Shown: piece after piece, positions 35,687-44,261 of the stretch
How the letters are laid out: each line of letters begins with the position of its first letter
How positions within the stretch are numbered: the first letter of the stretch is position 1
DNA from: Halobacteriovorax marinus
GTDB taxonomy: Bacteria; Bdellovibrionota; Bacteriovoracia; Bacteriovoracales; Bacteriovoracaceae
Length of the DNA stretch: 64,000 nt
NCBI GenBank assembly: GCA_002163155.1
Contig: MAAO01000004.1
Coordinates: forward strand, 124,001-188,000
Direction of reading: 5' to 3'
The notes under the pieces: generated by a model
Told to the model about the DNA's origin: nothing
Databases searched by the model: none
Seen by the model: the letters and a program-made list of their open reading frames with translations, nothing else
Translations under genes and position numbers: made by a program

Positions 35687-35911
35687 TTAATTTTCAAAGA
35701 AAACGTGCAGAGAATCAGGAATTTCGATGGCACGGTACTTCTTACCATTGGTCGTTCTAATCCAAAAACCTTCCACAATCTTATCCTCTAGAGGAATTTG
35801 GATAGGTTTTACTGAAACGACGTGATCTAGATTTAGAAGTATAATTTCATCCGTTGTCCCCAAGGCCTGAACATCTCTCTGACTAATCACAGTAAACTTA
35901 GCAAAATTCAT
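35687..35911 (-). CDS. Small unknown protein
   Basis: 74 residues from ATG 35911 with GGAG seven bases upstream (a TTG start at 35923 would fall inside that site). Mostly strand-rich, with no motif that I recognise. It lies on the minus strand inside the otherwise plus-strand pantothenate cluster, and its stop sits 20 bases from the end of the converging methyltransferase gene. Short, but a clear ribosome binding site supports it as real. Confidence 0.5.
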   Translation of the reverse strand: MNFAKFTVISQRDVQALGTTDEIILLNLDHVVSVKPIQIPLEDKIVEGFWIRTTNGKKYRAIEIPDSLHVFFEN

Positions 35912-36048
35912 AATTTTCTCCAAAAGTAGATTTAAATATGGCCCTAAATAGGTGAAATGTGAATAGGGCAGTTATTTTTCCCTGTGCAATAACGCTAGTA
36001 GTCTACTCATTTTGACACCTCGGGTTTATAAACTTCTCTGGAAGAAAA

Positions 36049-37281
36049 ATGAAAGTATTATTAGGCGTTTGCGGCTCTATCGCTGCATATAAAACATTCG
36101 ATCTCGCAAGACTGCTAGTCAATAACGGGCACGTAGTAAAAGTTGTTCTCTCAAGAGGAGCTGAAGAATTCGTGCGCCCAATGGTCTATAAATATCTTGG
36201 TGTAAAAGAAGTTTACTCGGCCTCTAGTGATTTTATCTATCCTGAAAATAAAAATGATGTGGGAACTGTTCTTCACATTGAACTTGCCAAGTGGGCCGAC
36301 AAATTTATTGTGGCACCCTTATCAGCAAATACTATTTCTAAATTTGCCCACGGCCGTTCTGATGACTTACTCAGTTCAATATTCCTAGCGATTGAGCAAA
36401 CAAAACCTATTCTGCTCTTTCCTGCGATGAATACAAATATGCTCACTCACCCCTTTGTGAAAGAAAATCTTGAGAGACTTGAGAAAATAAAAACTCTCCC
36501 GCAAGTTTATGTCAGCAGTACTATGACTGGAGAGCTCGCTTGTGGTGACGTGGGAGCTGGAAAACTTCCAAGCATTGAATCCATTCAAGACTTAATAGAA
36601 ACATTTTCTTTTAATGCGAACTCTAAGAAAGTTGTCATCACTACAGGTGCCACTATTTCTTCAGTGGATCCCGTTCGTTACCTGACTAATGCTTCCACAG
36701 GAAAAACTGGTTACGAACTCGCTAAGGACTTTTTAAGCGCAGGATTTAGCGTGAGTATGATTGCTGGCAAGAATGCCACATCCCTACTTGATCAGCTAGA
36801 CAATCACCCTCGCTTTAATATGAAAAGAGTTGTCTCAACGAGAGATATGCTCAAAGTCGCAAAGCAGGAAACAATAGATGCTACTGCCTATATTTCAGCG
36901 GCGGCCATATCTGATATTGAATTTGTTCAAGAAGATGGCAAATTAAAGAAATCAAAAATGCAGGACTCACTTCCCATTCTTATGGCGCCAGATGTTCTGC
37001 AAACTATATTAAATGAAAGAAGTGATGATTTAAAAGTTATAGGTTTTGCAGCTGAAACAGATCTCACAAAAGAAATTCTACTAGAGAAATGGAATCGCAA
37101 GAAAGTTGATCTCTTAGTGGGAACTCATGTGAGTAGTGGATTATCTACAAACTCAAATGAGACGCACGGTTTTTCAAATGATAGTGCTCATTATAGCCTG
37201 ATGAAAGATGGTGATATTATTCATACGGGTGAGCTTTCAAAAAGTGACCTTGCAAAAATTATCCTAGAGGAGGTTCAATGA
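36049..37281 (+). CDS. coaBC: Bifunctional phosphopantothenoylcysteine decarboxylase/synthase CoaBC
   Basis: 410 residues. The CoaC flavoprotein half starts LLGVCGSIAAYKTFDLARLL and contains LHIELAKWADKFIVAPLSAN (His of the active site), PAMNTNM, and the GELACGDVGAGKLP Cys loop at about 163-176. The CoaB half starts at about 190 with VVITTGATISSVDPVRYLTN and includes STGKTGYELA. It makes 4'-phosphopantetheine from phosphopantothenate and Cys with CTP. It overlaps panC by four bases (ATGA), confirming the CoA operon. Confidence 0.96.
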   Translation: MKVLLGVCGSIAAYKTFDLARLLVNNGHVVKVVLSRGAEEFVRPMVYKYLGVKEVYSASSDFIYPENKNDVGTVLHIELAKWADKFIVAPLSANTISKFAHGRSDDLLSSIFLAIEQTKPILLFPAMNTNMLTHPFVKENLERLEKIKTLPQVYVSSTMTGELACGDVGAGKLPSIESIQDLIETFSFNANSKKVVITTGATISSVDPVRYLTNASTGKTGYELAKDFLSAGFSVSMIAGKNATSLLDQLDNHPRFNMKRVVSTRDMLKVAKQETIDATAYISAAAISDIEFVQEDGKLKKSKMQDSLPILMAPDVLQTILNERSDDLKVIGFAAETDLTKEILLEKWNRKKVDLLVGTHVSSGLSTNSNETHGFSNDSAHYSLMKDGDIIHTGELSKSDLAKIILEEVQ

Positions 37282-38144
37282 TCTCTCTCTTTAATAGCGT
37301 AAATGAATTTACTGAATATAGAAATTCTCTTGCAACAGATTCTATAGGTCTAGTGCCTACCATGGGAAATCTTCACGATGGGCACTTAAGTCTAATCAAG
37401 AAGTCTATTTCTGAAAATCAATATACAATCGTGACTATTTTCGTAAATCCGCTGCAGTTTGGACCAAACGAAGATTTTGATAAGTATCCACGTACACTAA
37501 CAGCAGATGTAGAAAAAATTAAAAGTCTAAAAATTGAAGGGAAAGAGATTATAGTCTTGGCCCCTAGTTCAGTGAATGAAATATTCCCTAAGAATTTTAA
37601 AACAACAATTTCCGTAAAAGACTTAACGAATACACTCTGTGGAGCTAGTCGACCTGACCACTTTGATGGTGTCACTACAATAGTTTACAGACTCTTTGCC
37701 CTGGCTAAGGCCTCTAAGTCTTACTTCGGACAAAAAGATTACCAACAAGTTCTAGTTATTAGGCGAATGGTTGAAGACCTACTCATACCTACAGAAGTTA
37801 TTGCTCTTCCTATAAATAGAGAAGAATCTGGACTCGCTAGATCGAGTCGCAACCAATTCCTTTCAGAGTCAGGTAGAGTTGAAGCACTTGAGCTTTCAGG
37901 TACGATATTAAAAATCTCACGTCTTCTGAAAGAAAAGTCTTTTCAAGAAGCAGGAATAGAAATTAATGATATATTAGAAGTCGTTTTAAGGGATCAACGT
38001 TGGGACTATTTAGAAGTTCTTGATGCTGAAAACCTAGAAGCAGTAAATATAAACACTCAACAAGTTGTCATTGCCGGTGCTCTTAAAATTGAAGAGACAC
38101 GTTTAATAGATAACCATTTAACAAAGATTTCCTATGCTAGATAA
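37278..38144 (+). CDS. panC: Pantothenate synthetase PanC
   Basis: 288 residues. PanC joins pantoate and beta-alanine using ATP. The ATP-binding VPTMGNLHDGHLSLIKKS is at 23-40, FVNPLQFGPNEDFDKYPRT near 55-73, and PDHFDGVTTIV and YFGQKDYQQ are present. The aspartate decarboxylase panD that supplies beta-alanine is not in this window. Overlaps coaBC by four bases and hflX by 11 bases. Confidence 0.96.
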   Translation: MISLFNSVNEFTEYRNSLATDSIGLVPTMGNLHDGHLSLIKKSISENQYTIVTIFVNPLQFGPNEDFDKYPRTLTADVEKIKSLKIEGKEIIVLAPSSVNEIFPKNFKTTISVKDLTNTLCGASRPDHFDGVTTIVYRLFALAKASKSYFGQKDYQQVLVIRRMVEDLLIPTEVIALPINREESGLARSSRNQFLSESGRVEALELSGTILKISRLLKEKSFQEAGIEINDILEVVLRDQRWDYLEVLDAENLEAVNINTQQVVIAGALKIEETRLIDNHLTKISYAR

Positions 38145-39462
38145 TGAATTCCATATTTCCATTGATGCCAGAGCATCTCTCGTCTCCTTAGTCTGCCCTA
38201 AGTTTCAAGAACATAAGACAGAAAAAGATACACTGAGATCTTTAGCGGAACTTAGAGAACTATTAAATACTCTTGGTATTGAAAATGGTGACCAATATGT
38301 TCAAAATAAGAAGTCTGTTGATCCAGCGACGATCCTAGGATCAGGAAAACTGGAAGAGATCGCCGATGCAGCAAAAGCAGAAGGTTCAAGTCTACTTGTT
38401 TTTGACTGTGAACTCACGGCCTCGCAAATTAGAAATATAAAGAATCTGACCGGACTTTCAGTTGTTGATAGATGCCACGTCATTCTTGAAATCTTCTCAC
38501 AACATGCCAGAACTAAAGAAGCGAAAATTCAAATTGAAATTTCTCGTCTGCAATACGTACTTCCAAGACTCTCTGGTTTTTGGACTCACCTTTCTCGTCA
38601 GAAAGGTGGTATTGGTGTTCGCGGTGGTGAAGGAGAGCAACAGATTGAGCTGGATAGAAGAATCATTCGAGAGAGAATTGAATTCTATAAGAGAGAGCTA
38701 AAAGACGTTACAAAATCTCGTGAACAACAAAAGAAGAAGAGACAGAATAAAGCTGTGACTGCTGCTCTTGTAGGTTATACCAACGCAGGTAAGTCTTCTG
38801 TGATGAATAGGCTTTGTGATGTGAATGTCTTAGAAGAAAACAAACTCTTCGCTACACTTGACTCAACTTATCGAATGTTAAACCCTGATACGCAACCGCC
38901 TATGATTTTGATTGATACGGTTGGGTTTATCTCTAACCTTCCCAATAGTTTGATTGAAGGATTTAAGACAACTCTTGAATCGGCGATTGAAGCGGACCTA
39001 CTTGTCATCGTCTGTGATATCTCAGACCCTAATTACCAACTTCACTTAGAAGTGACTAAGAAAGTTCTAGGTGAACTTGGTGTTCATGATAAAGATCAAA
39101 TCATAATTTTCAATAAGAAAGATCTTCACGACGATCCTTTAAAACAAAAAATAATTTTAAGATCAACTCCTGATAGTCATCTTGTATCAACTCATGACAA
39201 ACAAGACATGATTGATCTAAAAGCTACGATTATAAATCACTTTCTTGAAAAACAAGCTCACTACGACCTCTTCATCCCTTATACAGCTGGAGAAGCTCAT
39301 TCAAAAGTGATCTCAAAGACAAATGTCATTGCCACTCATAATCACGAGCTGGGAATTTTCTATAGAGTGAGAGCACCAGACTTTATTTTTCATCCTCTAG
39401 ATCTTGGAGACTTTATTTTAGCTCCAGAAGATCCTATGAACGAAGAATTTACTTTCGAATAA
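38134..39462 (+). CDS. hflX: GTPase HflX
   Basis: 442 residues. HflX is a ribosome-splitting GTPase of stress conditions. The N-terminal glycine-rich hairpin domain is present (GFWTHLSRQKGGIGVRGGEGE near 150-170), then the GTPase: P-loop GYTNAGKSS at about 215-223, switch DTVGF, and NKKD. A C-terminal extension of about 70 residues follows. Overlaps panC by 11 bases, so it is the last gene of the CoA operon, although it has no role in that pathway. Confidence 0.94.
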   Translation: MLDNEFHISIDARASLVSLVCPKFQEHKTEKDTLRSLAELRELLNTLGIENGDQYVQNKKSVDPATILGSGKLEEIADAAKAEGSSLLVFDCELTASQIRNIKNLTGLSVVDRCHVILEIFSQHARTKEAKIQIEISRLQYVLPRLSGFWTHLSRQKGGIGVRGGEGEQQIELDRRIIRERIEFYKRELKDVTKSREQQKKKRQNKAVTAALVGYTNAGKSSVMNRLCDVNVLEENKLFATLDSTYRMLNPDTQPPMILIDTVGFISNLPNSLIEGFKTTLESAIEADLLVIVCDISDPNYQLHLEVTKKVLGELGVHDKDQIIIFNKKDLHDDPLKQKIILRSTPDSHLVSTHDKQDMIDLKATIINHFLEKQAHYDLFIPYTAGEAHSKVISKTNVIATHNHELGIFYRVRAPDFIFHPLDLGDFILAPEDPMNEEFTFE

Positions 39463-39470
39463 GAGTATTA

Positions 39471-40493
39471 TTAGGGGCGACAAGCTAAACCACCAGAAGG
39501 CGGTCTAAAGCACGTCCCCCTTAGTCTTCCTCTCGGCGTAATAAATCCACATGTATTTCCTACACTCTTTCCCGCGCAAGCATTCATAGCGGCCTGTGGA
39601 GGTCTGTGACCTCTACGTGGATGTCGACTATGAGTTTGTCCTTGCTGCTGATTCCCTCCAGCACGTCCTCTTCTAAAACTAGAGTCAGGCGTTCCACGAA
39701 AACATCTTGGGATAATAGGAAAAGAGTTTGTTAAAAAGTAAGCATAACTTCCATTGAAGACCATTCCATTACACTCATCGAGAGTTCCACTTCCTGCAAT
39801 ATATTCGTAATCGACGACAAAAGTTCCATCGTGTTTTCCACCGATGGCCCTTTGTCCTTTTTTTAATTTGTAACTTGAAGTCATCTCTTTGCCGGCCTCA
39901 CCGTAAAGAGCATAGATCTTAAAGCCATCAGCGGCGTAACCAATGAGTGGCGAAGGAGATCCTTTTACTAGTCCGAGATTTTTTAAAAGCTTCGAAGGTT
40001 TTCCATGATAGTGATAAGCACCAGTTGGTTGAACATGAGCGTGGTTTTCATCTACTCCTAAAGCTACCGCTCCAGAAAGCGCTTCATATTGCCACAAAGA
40101 GTTTCTCTCACCCTTGTACCACTCGGCTGCACCCGGATCAAAGGGAACACCGTTTAGAGCGATTCCAAAATCAAAGGCCATCTCTAATTTTGTAGAACGA
40201 GAATTTCTTTTAGGATGTCTTGCAACTTTATAATTATAACTTTGCACAGAAATCTGATGGGGGTTTCCAGGATTTGGAAAAGCTCCAACTTGATGGTTGG
40301 GGATTCCATTAGCCACAATATAAATAAACTGAGAGTCTTTGGTGATTTTTATTTTTGAATAACCTGGCGCTTTTTGATTAGCCGCCACGGTTGTACTGCC
40401 ACTAGACTGTAGAGTTGTGTGATGTCGTGTATGCCTCTGTGCCCAGAGGCTTACGGAAATAAAGAGGAAAAACAGAAGAGCTTTTTTAATCAT
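39471..40493 (-). CDS. Secreted YHYH-domain protein
   Basis: 340 residues with a signal peptide (FFLFISVSLWAQ, about 1-18). The YHYH domain is seen at about 150-290: HAHVQPTGAYHYHGKPSKL, GYAADGFKIYALYG and the DYEYIAGSGTLDECNG segment. The C-terminus has Cys pairs and an Arg/Gly-rich linker (about 275-300). Function of YHYH proteins is not settled. It lies 12 bases downstream of udk in the uracil operon, so it may be co-transcribed, though a role there is not evident. Confidence 0.75.
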   Translation of the reverse strand: MIKKALLFFLFISVSLWAQRHTRHHTTLQSSGSTTVAANQKAPGYSKIKITKDSQFIYIVANGIPNHQVGAFPNPGNPHQISVQSYNYKVARHPKRNSRSTKLEMAFDFGIALNGVPFDPGAAEWYKGERNSLWQYEALSGAVALGVDENHAHVQPTGAYHYHGKPSKLLKNLGLVKGSPSPLIGYAADGFKIYALYGEAGKEMTSSYKLKKGQRAIGGKHDGTFVVDYEYIAGSGTLDECNGMVFNGSYAYFLTNSFPIIPRCFRGTPDSSFRRGRAGGNQQQGQTHSRHPRRGHRPPQAAMNACAGKSVGNTCGFITPRGRLRGTCFRPPSGGLACRP

Positions 40494-40505
40494 AATCTCT
40501 AACCT

Positions 40506-41114
40506 TTAAAGATTAGAGATCAGCTTCTCTAACCACTTCTCAACTTTCTCATCAAAATTTTCAACATTAATGATATCGCAGGCCTTCTCTTTTGAAGGCT
40601 CTACAAATTCATCATGCATGGGTTTTACTTGTTTATAGAATTGATTTGTCACACCCTCTTCAGTTCTACCACGTTCTTTTACATCGCGATTTAACCTTCT
40701 AGAAAATCTTAAATCTTCCGGACAATCAATGTAGAGCATATGGTCTAGATACCTTACAACTTGGGGCTGTGAGAAGATAAGAATTCCATCTACAAAGACA
40801 ATTTTTGAAGGCTTCATAGGAATGGCTTCTTTACTTCTAGAGTGTGTGGCAAAGTCGTAGATGGGAACCTGTATTTCAGAGCCACTTTTTAATTGTTTAA
40901 GATGCTCACTCATAAGATCAAAATCTAACGAGTTTGGATGATCAAAGTTCACCGCTCCACCATCGTGATCAAACTTATTAGATTGATCAATATAGTAACT
41001 ATCCTGCCCTAGAACACAGCAATTCTCTTCACCTACTTTTTCTTTTAATCTCGCGGCAAAAGTTGTCTTTCCAGACCCACTTCCACCAGCTACTCCAACA
41101 ATTAAAACGCTCAT
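40506..41114 (-). CDS. udk: Uridine kinase
   Basis: 202 residues. It phosphorylates uridine and cytidine. P-loop GGSGSGKTTF is at about 10-19, VPIYDFATHSR near 80-90, and FVDGILIF and DCPEDLRFSRRLNRDVKERGR carry the rest of the family marks. It lies six bases after upp. In this operon it would bring nucleosides into the UMP pool that the URC genes draw on, an inference from position. Confidence 0.93.
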   Translation of the reverse strand: MSVLIVGVAGGSGSGKTTFAARLKEKVGEENCCVLGQDSYYIDQSNKFDHDGGAVNFDHPNSLDFDLMSEHLKQLKSGSEIQVPIYDFATHSRSKEAIPMKPSKIVFVDGILIFSQPQVVRYLDHMLYIDCPEDLRFSRRLNRDVKERGRTEEGVTNQFYKQVKPMHDEFVEPSKEKACDIINVENFDEKVEKWLEKLISNL

Positions 41115-41120
41115 AAAATC

Positions 41121-41750
41121 CTACTTTGTACTATAGAGTCTATCACCCGCGTCACCAAGACCAGGAAGAAGATAACCTTTTTCGTTAAGACCTTTTTCTT
41201 TACTTACAGTATAGATAATTACATCTGGATGAAAGTGGTGAAGCCTCTCTAAACCTTCTGGACTCACGAGAACAGTCAACATAGTAATTTTTCCAACACC
41301 GTATTGCTTTAATCTATCAATGGCCGCAATGGCCGTATCTCCAGTAGCAAGCATTGGATCTAGTAGAAGAATATCTCTTCCATCACACTTCTCAGGAAGT
41401 TTAAAATAATACTCAACCGTATTATTAATAAATTTGTCTCTATACATTCCAACAAAACCAACGGCCGAGAATGGTAGCGTATCTAGAACTCCATCAAGTA
41501 AACCATTTCCTGCTCTTAATACAGAAACGACTATAGGGTACTTCTCAATATAATCAGCAGTTGTAGCTTCAATTGGTGTAGTAACTTCCATTTGCTTAGT
41601 TGGAAGCTCTTTAGTTGATTCATAAGCAAGAAATCTTCCAATTTCGTTCATGATATCTCTAAACGCTCTAGAGTTTGTGTTTACATCTCTAAGTAGAGTA
41701 AGTTTATGTTGCAGCACCGGGTGCTTAATTTCGTAAAATTCGTTTGCCAT
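41121..41750 (-). CDS. upp: Uracil phosphoribosyltransferase
   Basis: 209 residues. It makes UMP from uracil and PRPP. The PRPP-binding loop is LLDPMLATGDTAIAAI at about 130-145, with VSVLRAGNGLLDGVLDTLPF upstream and PGLGDAGDRLYSTK at the end, all typical of Upp. Uracil phosphoribosyltransferase (URC6) is the entry step of the URC uracil-degradation route described in yeast, and this gene sits directly between URC4-like and udk genes, supporting the operon's role. Confidence 0.96.
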   Translation of the reverse strand: MANEFYEIKHPVLQHKLTLLRDVNTNSRAFRDIMNEIGRFLAYESTKELPTKQMEVTTPIEATTADYIEKYPIVVSVLRAGNGLLDGVLDTLPFSAVGFVGMYRDKFINNTVEYYFKLPEKCDGRDILLLDPMLATGDTAIAAIDRLKQYGVGKITMLTVLVSPEGLERLHHFHPDVIIYTVSKEKGLNEKGYLLPGLGDAGDRLYSTK

Positions 41751-41775
41751 TATATACTCCTAAAATATATTTTTC

Positions 41776-42975
41776 TTAAAATACTGTTCCGTCACTATCA
41801 AGTTTCAAAGGAGGAGATAAGTCCTCTCTCTTCTCTTTAGCCAATTTTCTACCTGCCCACCAAGTTCCACCTTCTAAAACTTTAGCTAGTGGAAAATCGT
41901 CTTCTGAGAAATTTAACTTTGCTCTAATAACATCTGCGATTTGATCAAGTAGCGTCACTGTCAGTGCTCGCCATTCAATAATAATTTCACTGTCTGGTTT
42001 ATGTGCTACAGCAGCCAGAGAGGGGTCCCTTAAAGTAATGAGTCCCGAATCTAATAACAACCCACCATTTCTATACTCAGCAAGCCCTGTCATATTATTC
42101 ACTGAATGAATAACACATCCTGCTTCCTCGAAAGGTTCAATAAGAGAATAAGTTAACCATTGTGATAATTTATGAAAAGCCACTAGAGAATTAAGATCAT
42201 CTTTCTCTCCCAGTGCTGGGTGATTCCAAACATCACCTAGACTAACTCCGTCCACAGTTATTCTTGAAGGCCAGATATCACCAAAGTGAATAAGTACGGC
42301 TTCAAGTAGATCAGTGGCAGCAAATTTCTTACCGTGTTTTTCAAGCATGTAGTCTAGAATATTTCCAGGCCTTCCATCTTTAAAAATATCACTCTTAGAA
42401 TTCACGCATTTTCCAAGACTCACCTGCAGTCCTGCACGACCAGCAATACCAATTAGAGGATTACCATCTTTAACTTGAAAAGATTTTTCAATATCACCAG
42501 CAGTAACCGACATGAGTTTACTGCAGTCAGCTTTCAGTGATCCATCATTTGAGAAAGCTCCATCCATAAACATATGCCAACTAGCAACGCCTAGCCCTTC
42601 ACTTCTTGTGAAAGTTGTCCCATCTTCAACGTACTTCCAAGTTGGACCTGCTCCAGCATCAAGAAGAACAGAAGTGATCACAAGATCAAGTTTAATTCTC
42701 GCTCTCTCTAATTGATCTTTATCTTTAATGAGGGCATCAAGTTTTGAATTCCTATCAATGTCACCCACTTGAAAATGTCCCCATCTCGAATGAAATGGAA
42801 TTTCTAAAGTTGGATAGTTATCTTTAATGACTTCTATAACAAAGTCACAAACTTCAGTTAATTTATCTTCATGAATTTCAAAATGAGTTTTTCCCGCTTT
42901 TGAAAGGTCATAAATTTTCTTAGTTCTATCTCTTACGGCCTTAGCGCTTAGAAGATATTTTAATTCTTCTCTCAC
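41776..42975 (-). CDS. URC4/DUF1688 uracil-degradation protein
   Basis: 399 residues of the DUF1688 family, whose yeast member URC4 is required for uracil breakdown by the URC pathway; its reaction is not known. Features that fit are LLSAKAVRDRTKKIYDLSKAG near the start, FHSRWGHFQVGDIDR near 60-75, ATSWHMFMDGAFS-like segments around 130-140, and EWRALTVTLLDQIA and TWWAGRK near the C-terminus. It lies two bases after the URC1-like gene, consistent with co-transcription. No close alternative family. Cytoplasmic; no signal. Confidence 0.9.
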   Translation of the reverse strand: MREELKYLLSAKAVRDRTKKIYDLSKAGKTHFEIHEDKLTEVCDFVIEVIKDNYPTLEIPFHSRWGHFQVGDIDRNSKLDALIKDKDQLERARIKLDLVITSVLLDAGAGPTWKYVEDGTTFTRSEGLGVASWHMFMDGAFSNDGSLKADCSKLMSVTAGDIEKSFQVKDGNPLIGIAGRAGLQVSLGKCVNSKSDIFKDGRPGNILDYMLEKHGKKFAATDLLEAVLIHFGDIWPSRITVDGVSLGDVWNHPALGEKDDLNSLVAFHKLSQWLTYSLIEPFEEAGCVIHSVNNMTGLAEYRNGGLLLDSGLITLRDPSLAAVAHKPDSEIIIEWRALTVTLLDQIADVIRAKLNFSEDDFPLAKVLEGGTWWAGRKLAKEKREDLSPPLKLDSDGTVF

Positions 42976-42977
42976 AA

Positions 42978-44240
42978 CTACTCCTCGAGCTCACGACCAA
43001 CAACTTTATCTAAATCGTTTCCGTCTTTGATTTCACCATCTGTAAAATAACCAGCAGCTTTCTTAGCTTCCATTTCAACCTGCGCATCAGCAGGAATAAG
43101 ATCATCTGGAATAGAAACTCTATTTACCACTTCAATACCACTCTTAGTGATAGCATCGTATTTCATATTACTCATTGAATGAAGATTATGAATTTTTGTG
43201 ATTCCAAAATATTGAAGAATATCTGGCATGAATTCTTGGAAACGTGCATCTTCAACACCAGCAACACACTCAGTTCTCTTAAAGTAAGTTGCAGCAGAAT
43301 CTCCACCCTCCTGTCTCTTTCTTGCGTTATAGACTAAGAATTTTGTCACTTCACCAAGTGCTCTACCTTCTTTTCTATAATATACAATAAGTCCGACACC
43401 ACCATTTTGAGCAGTCTTAGTTGCATGCTCAATTCCGTAAGTAAGGTAAGGACGACAAGTACAAATATCAGAACCAAAAACGTCCGACCCATTACACTCA
43501 TCGTGAACACGACAACTTAATTCAACTTCAGGATTAGAAAGATTATTAATATCACCAAAAATATAAGCTGTTGTTGAGCCAATTGGTGGAAGTAGAACTT
43601 TTAGATCTGGTCTTGTCACAAGCTCAGGAAACATTCCTCCTGTTTCATTAAAGAGAATTTTTCTAAGTTCTCCCTCATCAACACCGAGTCTTTTAGCGAT
43701 TCCAGGTAAGTACCACACTGGCTCAAAGGCAACCTTAGTCACTTTAACTGAACCATCTTTTGCTATGATATCTCCATCAATTTCTAAGCGACCTTTTTCA
43801 ATGGCATCAAAGATTTCAGGGATATGAAGTCTGGCCTGAGTGACAGCAATAGTAGGTTTAATATTGTAACCTTCTTTGATGTAGTCACCATACATTTCTT
43901 GAATATGTGCTCCCCAAGGATCAATCGCCACCATTTTCTCTGGATCAAACCAAGAGGCCTGAGGTTTTACTTCAACTGGTGAGTGAGTATTTTCTAACTC
44001 TGGTCTGTGATCTTTTGGAAAGTCTCCGTTTGCAATTGAGAGTGCTCTATAAACTGTATAAGAACCACTGTGAGTTCCAATGGCATTTCTATTTTCTTTT
44101 TCAGAAATGGTAGCGATTACCGGTCCTCTTTCTTTTGCATTATCTGCTCCCCACTTGATAGGAAGAGATTCTTTAAAGATTTGATTGCTATGTGAAGTTA
44201 AGACTACGTGACTAGCTCTTTCAAATTTCTTGTTACTCAT
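42978..44240 (-). CDS. GTP cyclohydrolase II-like URC1 protein
   Basis: 420 residues. The C-terminal half matches GTP cyclohydrolase II: Cys249, Cys260 and Cys262 in VHDECNGSDVFGSDICTC have exactly the spacing of the zinc ligands of RibA, and YYRKEGRALGEVTK matches its Arg/Glu loop. An added N-terminal part (about 1-200) is unlike RibA but typical of URC1-type proteins of uracil degradation. The upstream gene is a methylmalonate/malonate semialdehyde dehydrogenase and the downstream gene is URC4. It probably acts on a pyrimidine nucleotide rather than GTP, an inference from context. Confidence 0.9.
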   Translation of the reverse strand: MSNKKFERASHVVLTSHSNQIFKESLPIKWGADNAKERGPVIATISEKENRNAIGTHSGSYTVYRALSIANGDFPKDHRPELENTHSPVEVKPQASWFDPEKMVAIDPWGAHIQEMYGDYIKEGYNIKPTIAVTQARLHIPEIFDAIEKGRLEIDGDIIAKDGSVKVTKVAFEPVWYLPGIAKRLGVDEGELRKILFNETGGMFPELVTRPDLKVLLPPIGSTTAYIFGDINNLSNPEVELSCRVHDECNGSDVFGSDICTCRPYLTYGIEHATKTAQNGGVGLIVYYRKEGRALGEVTKFLVYNARKRQEGGDSAATYFKRTECVAGVEDARFQEFMPDILQYFGITKIHNLHSMSNMKYDAITKSGIEVVNRVSIPDDLIPADAQVEMEAKKAAGYFTDGEIKDGNDLDKVVGRELEE

Positions 44241-44261
44241 TATTTCTCCTATGGAATAAGC

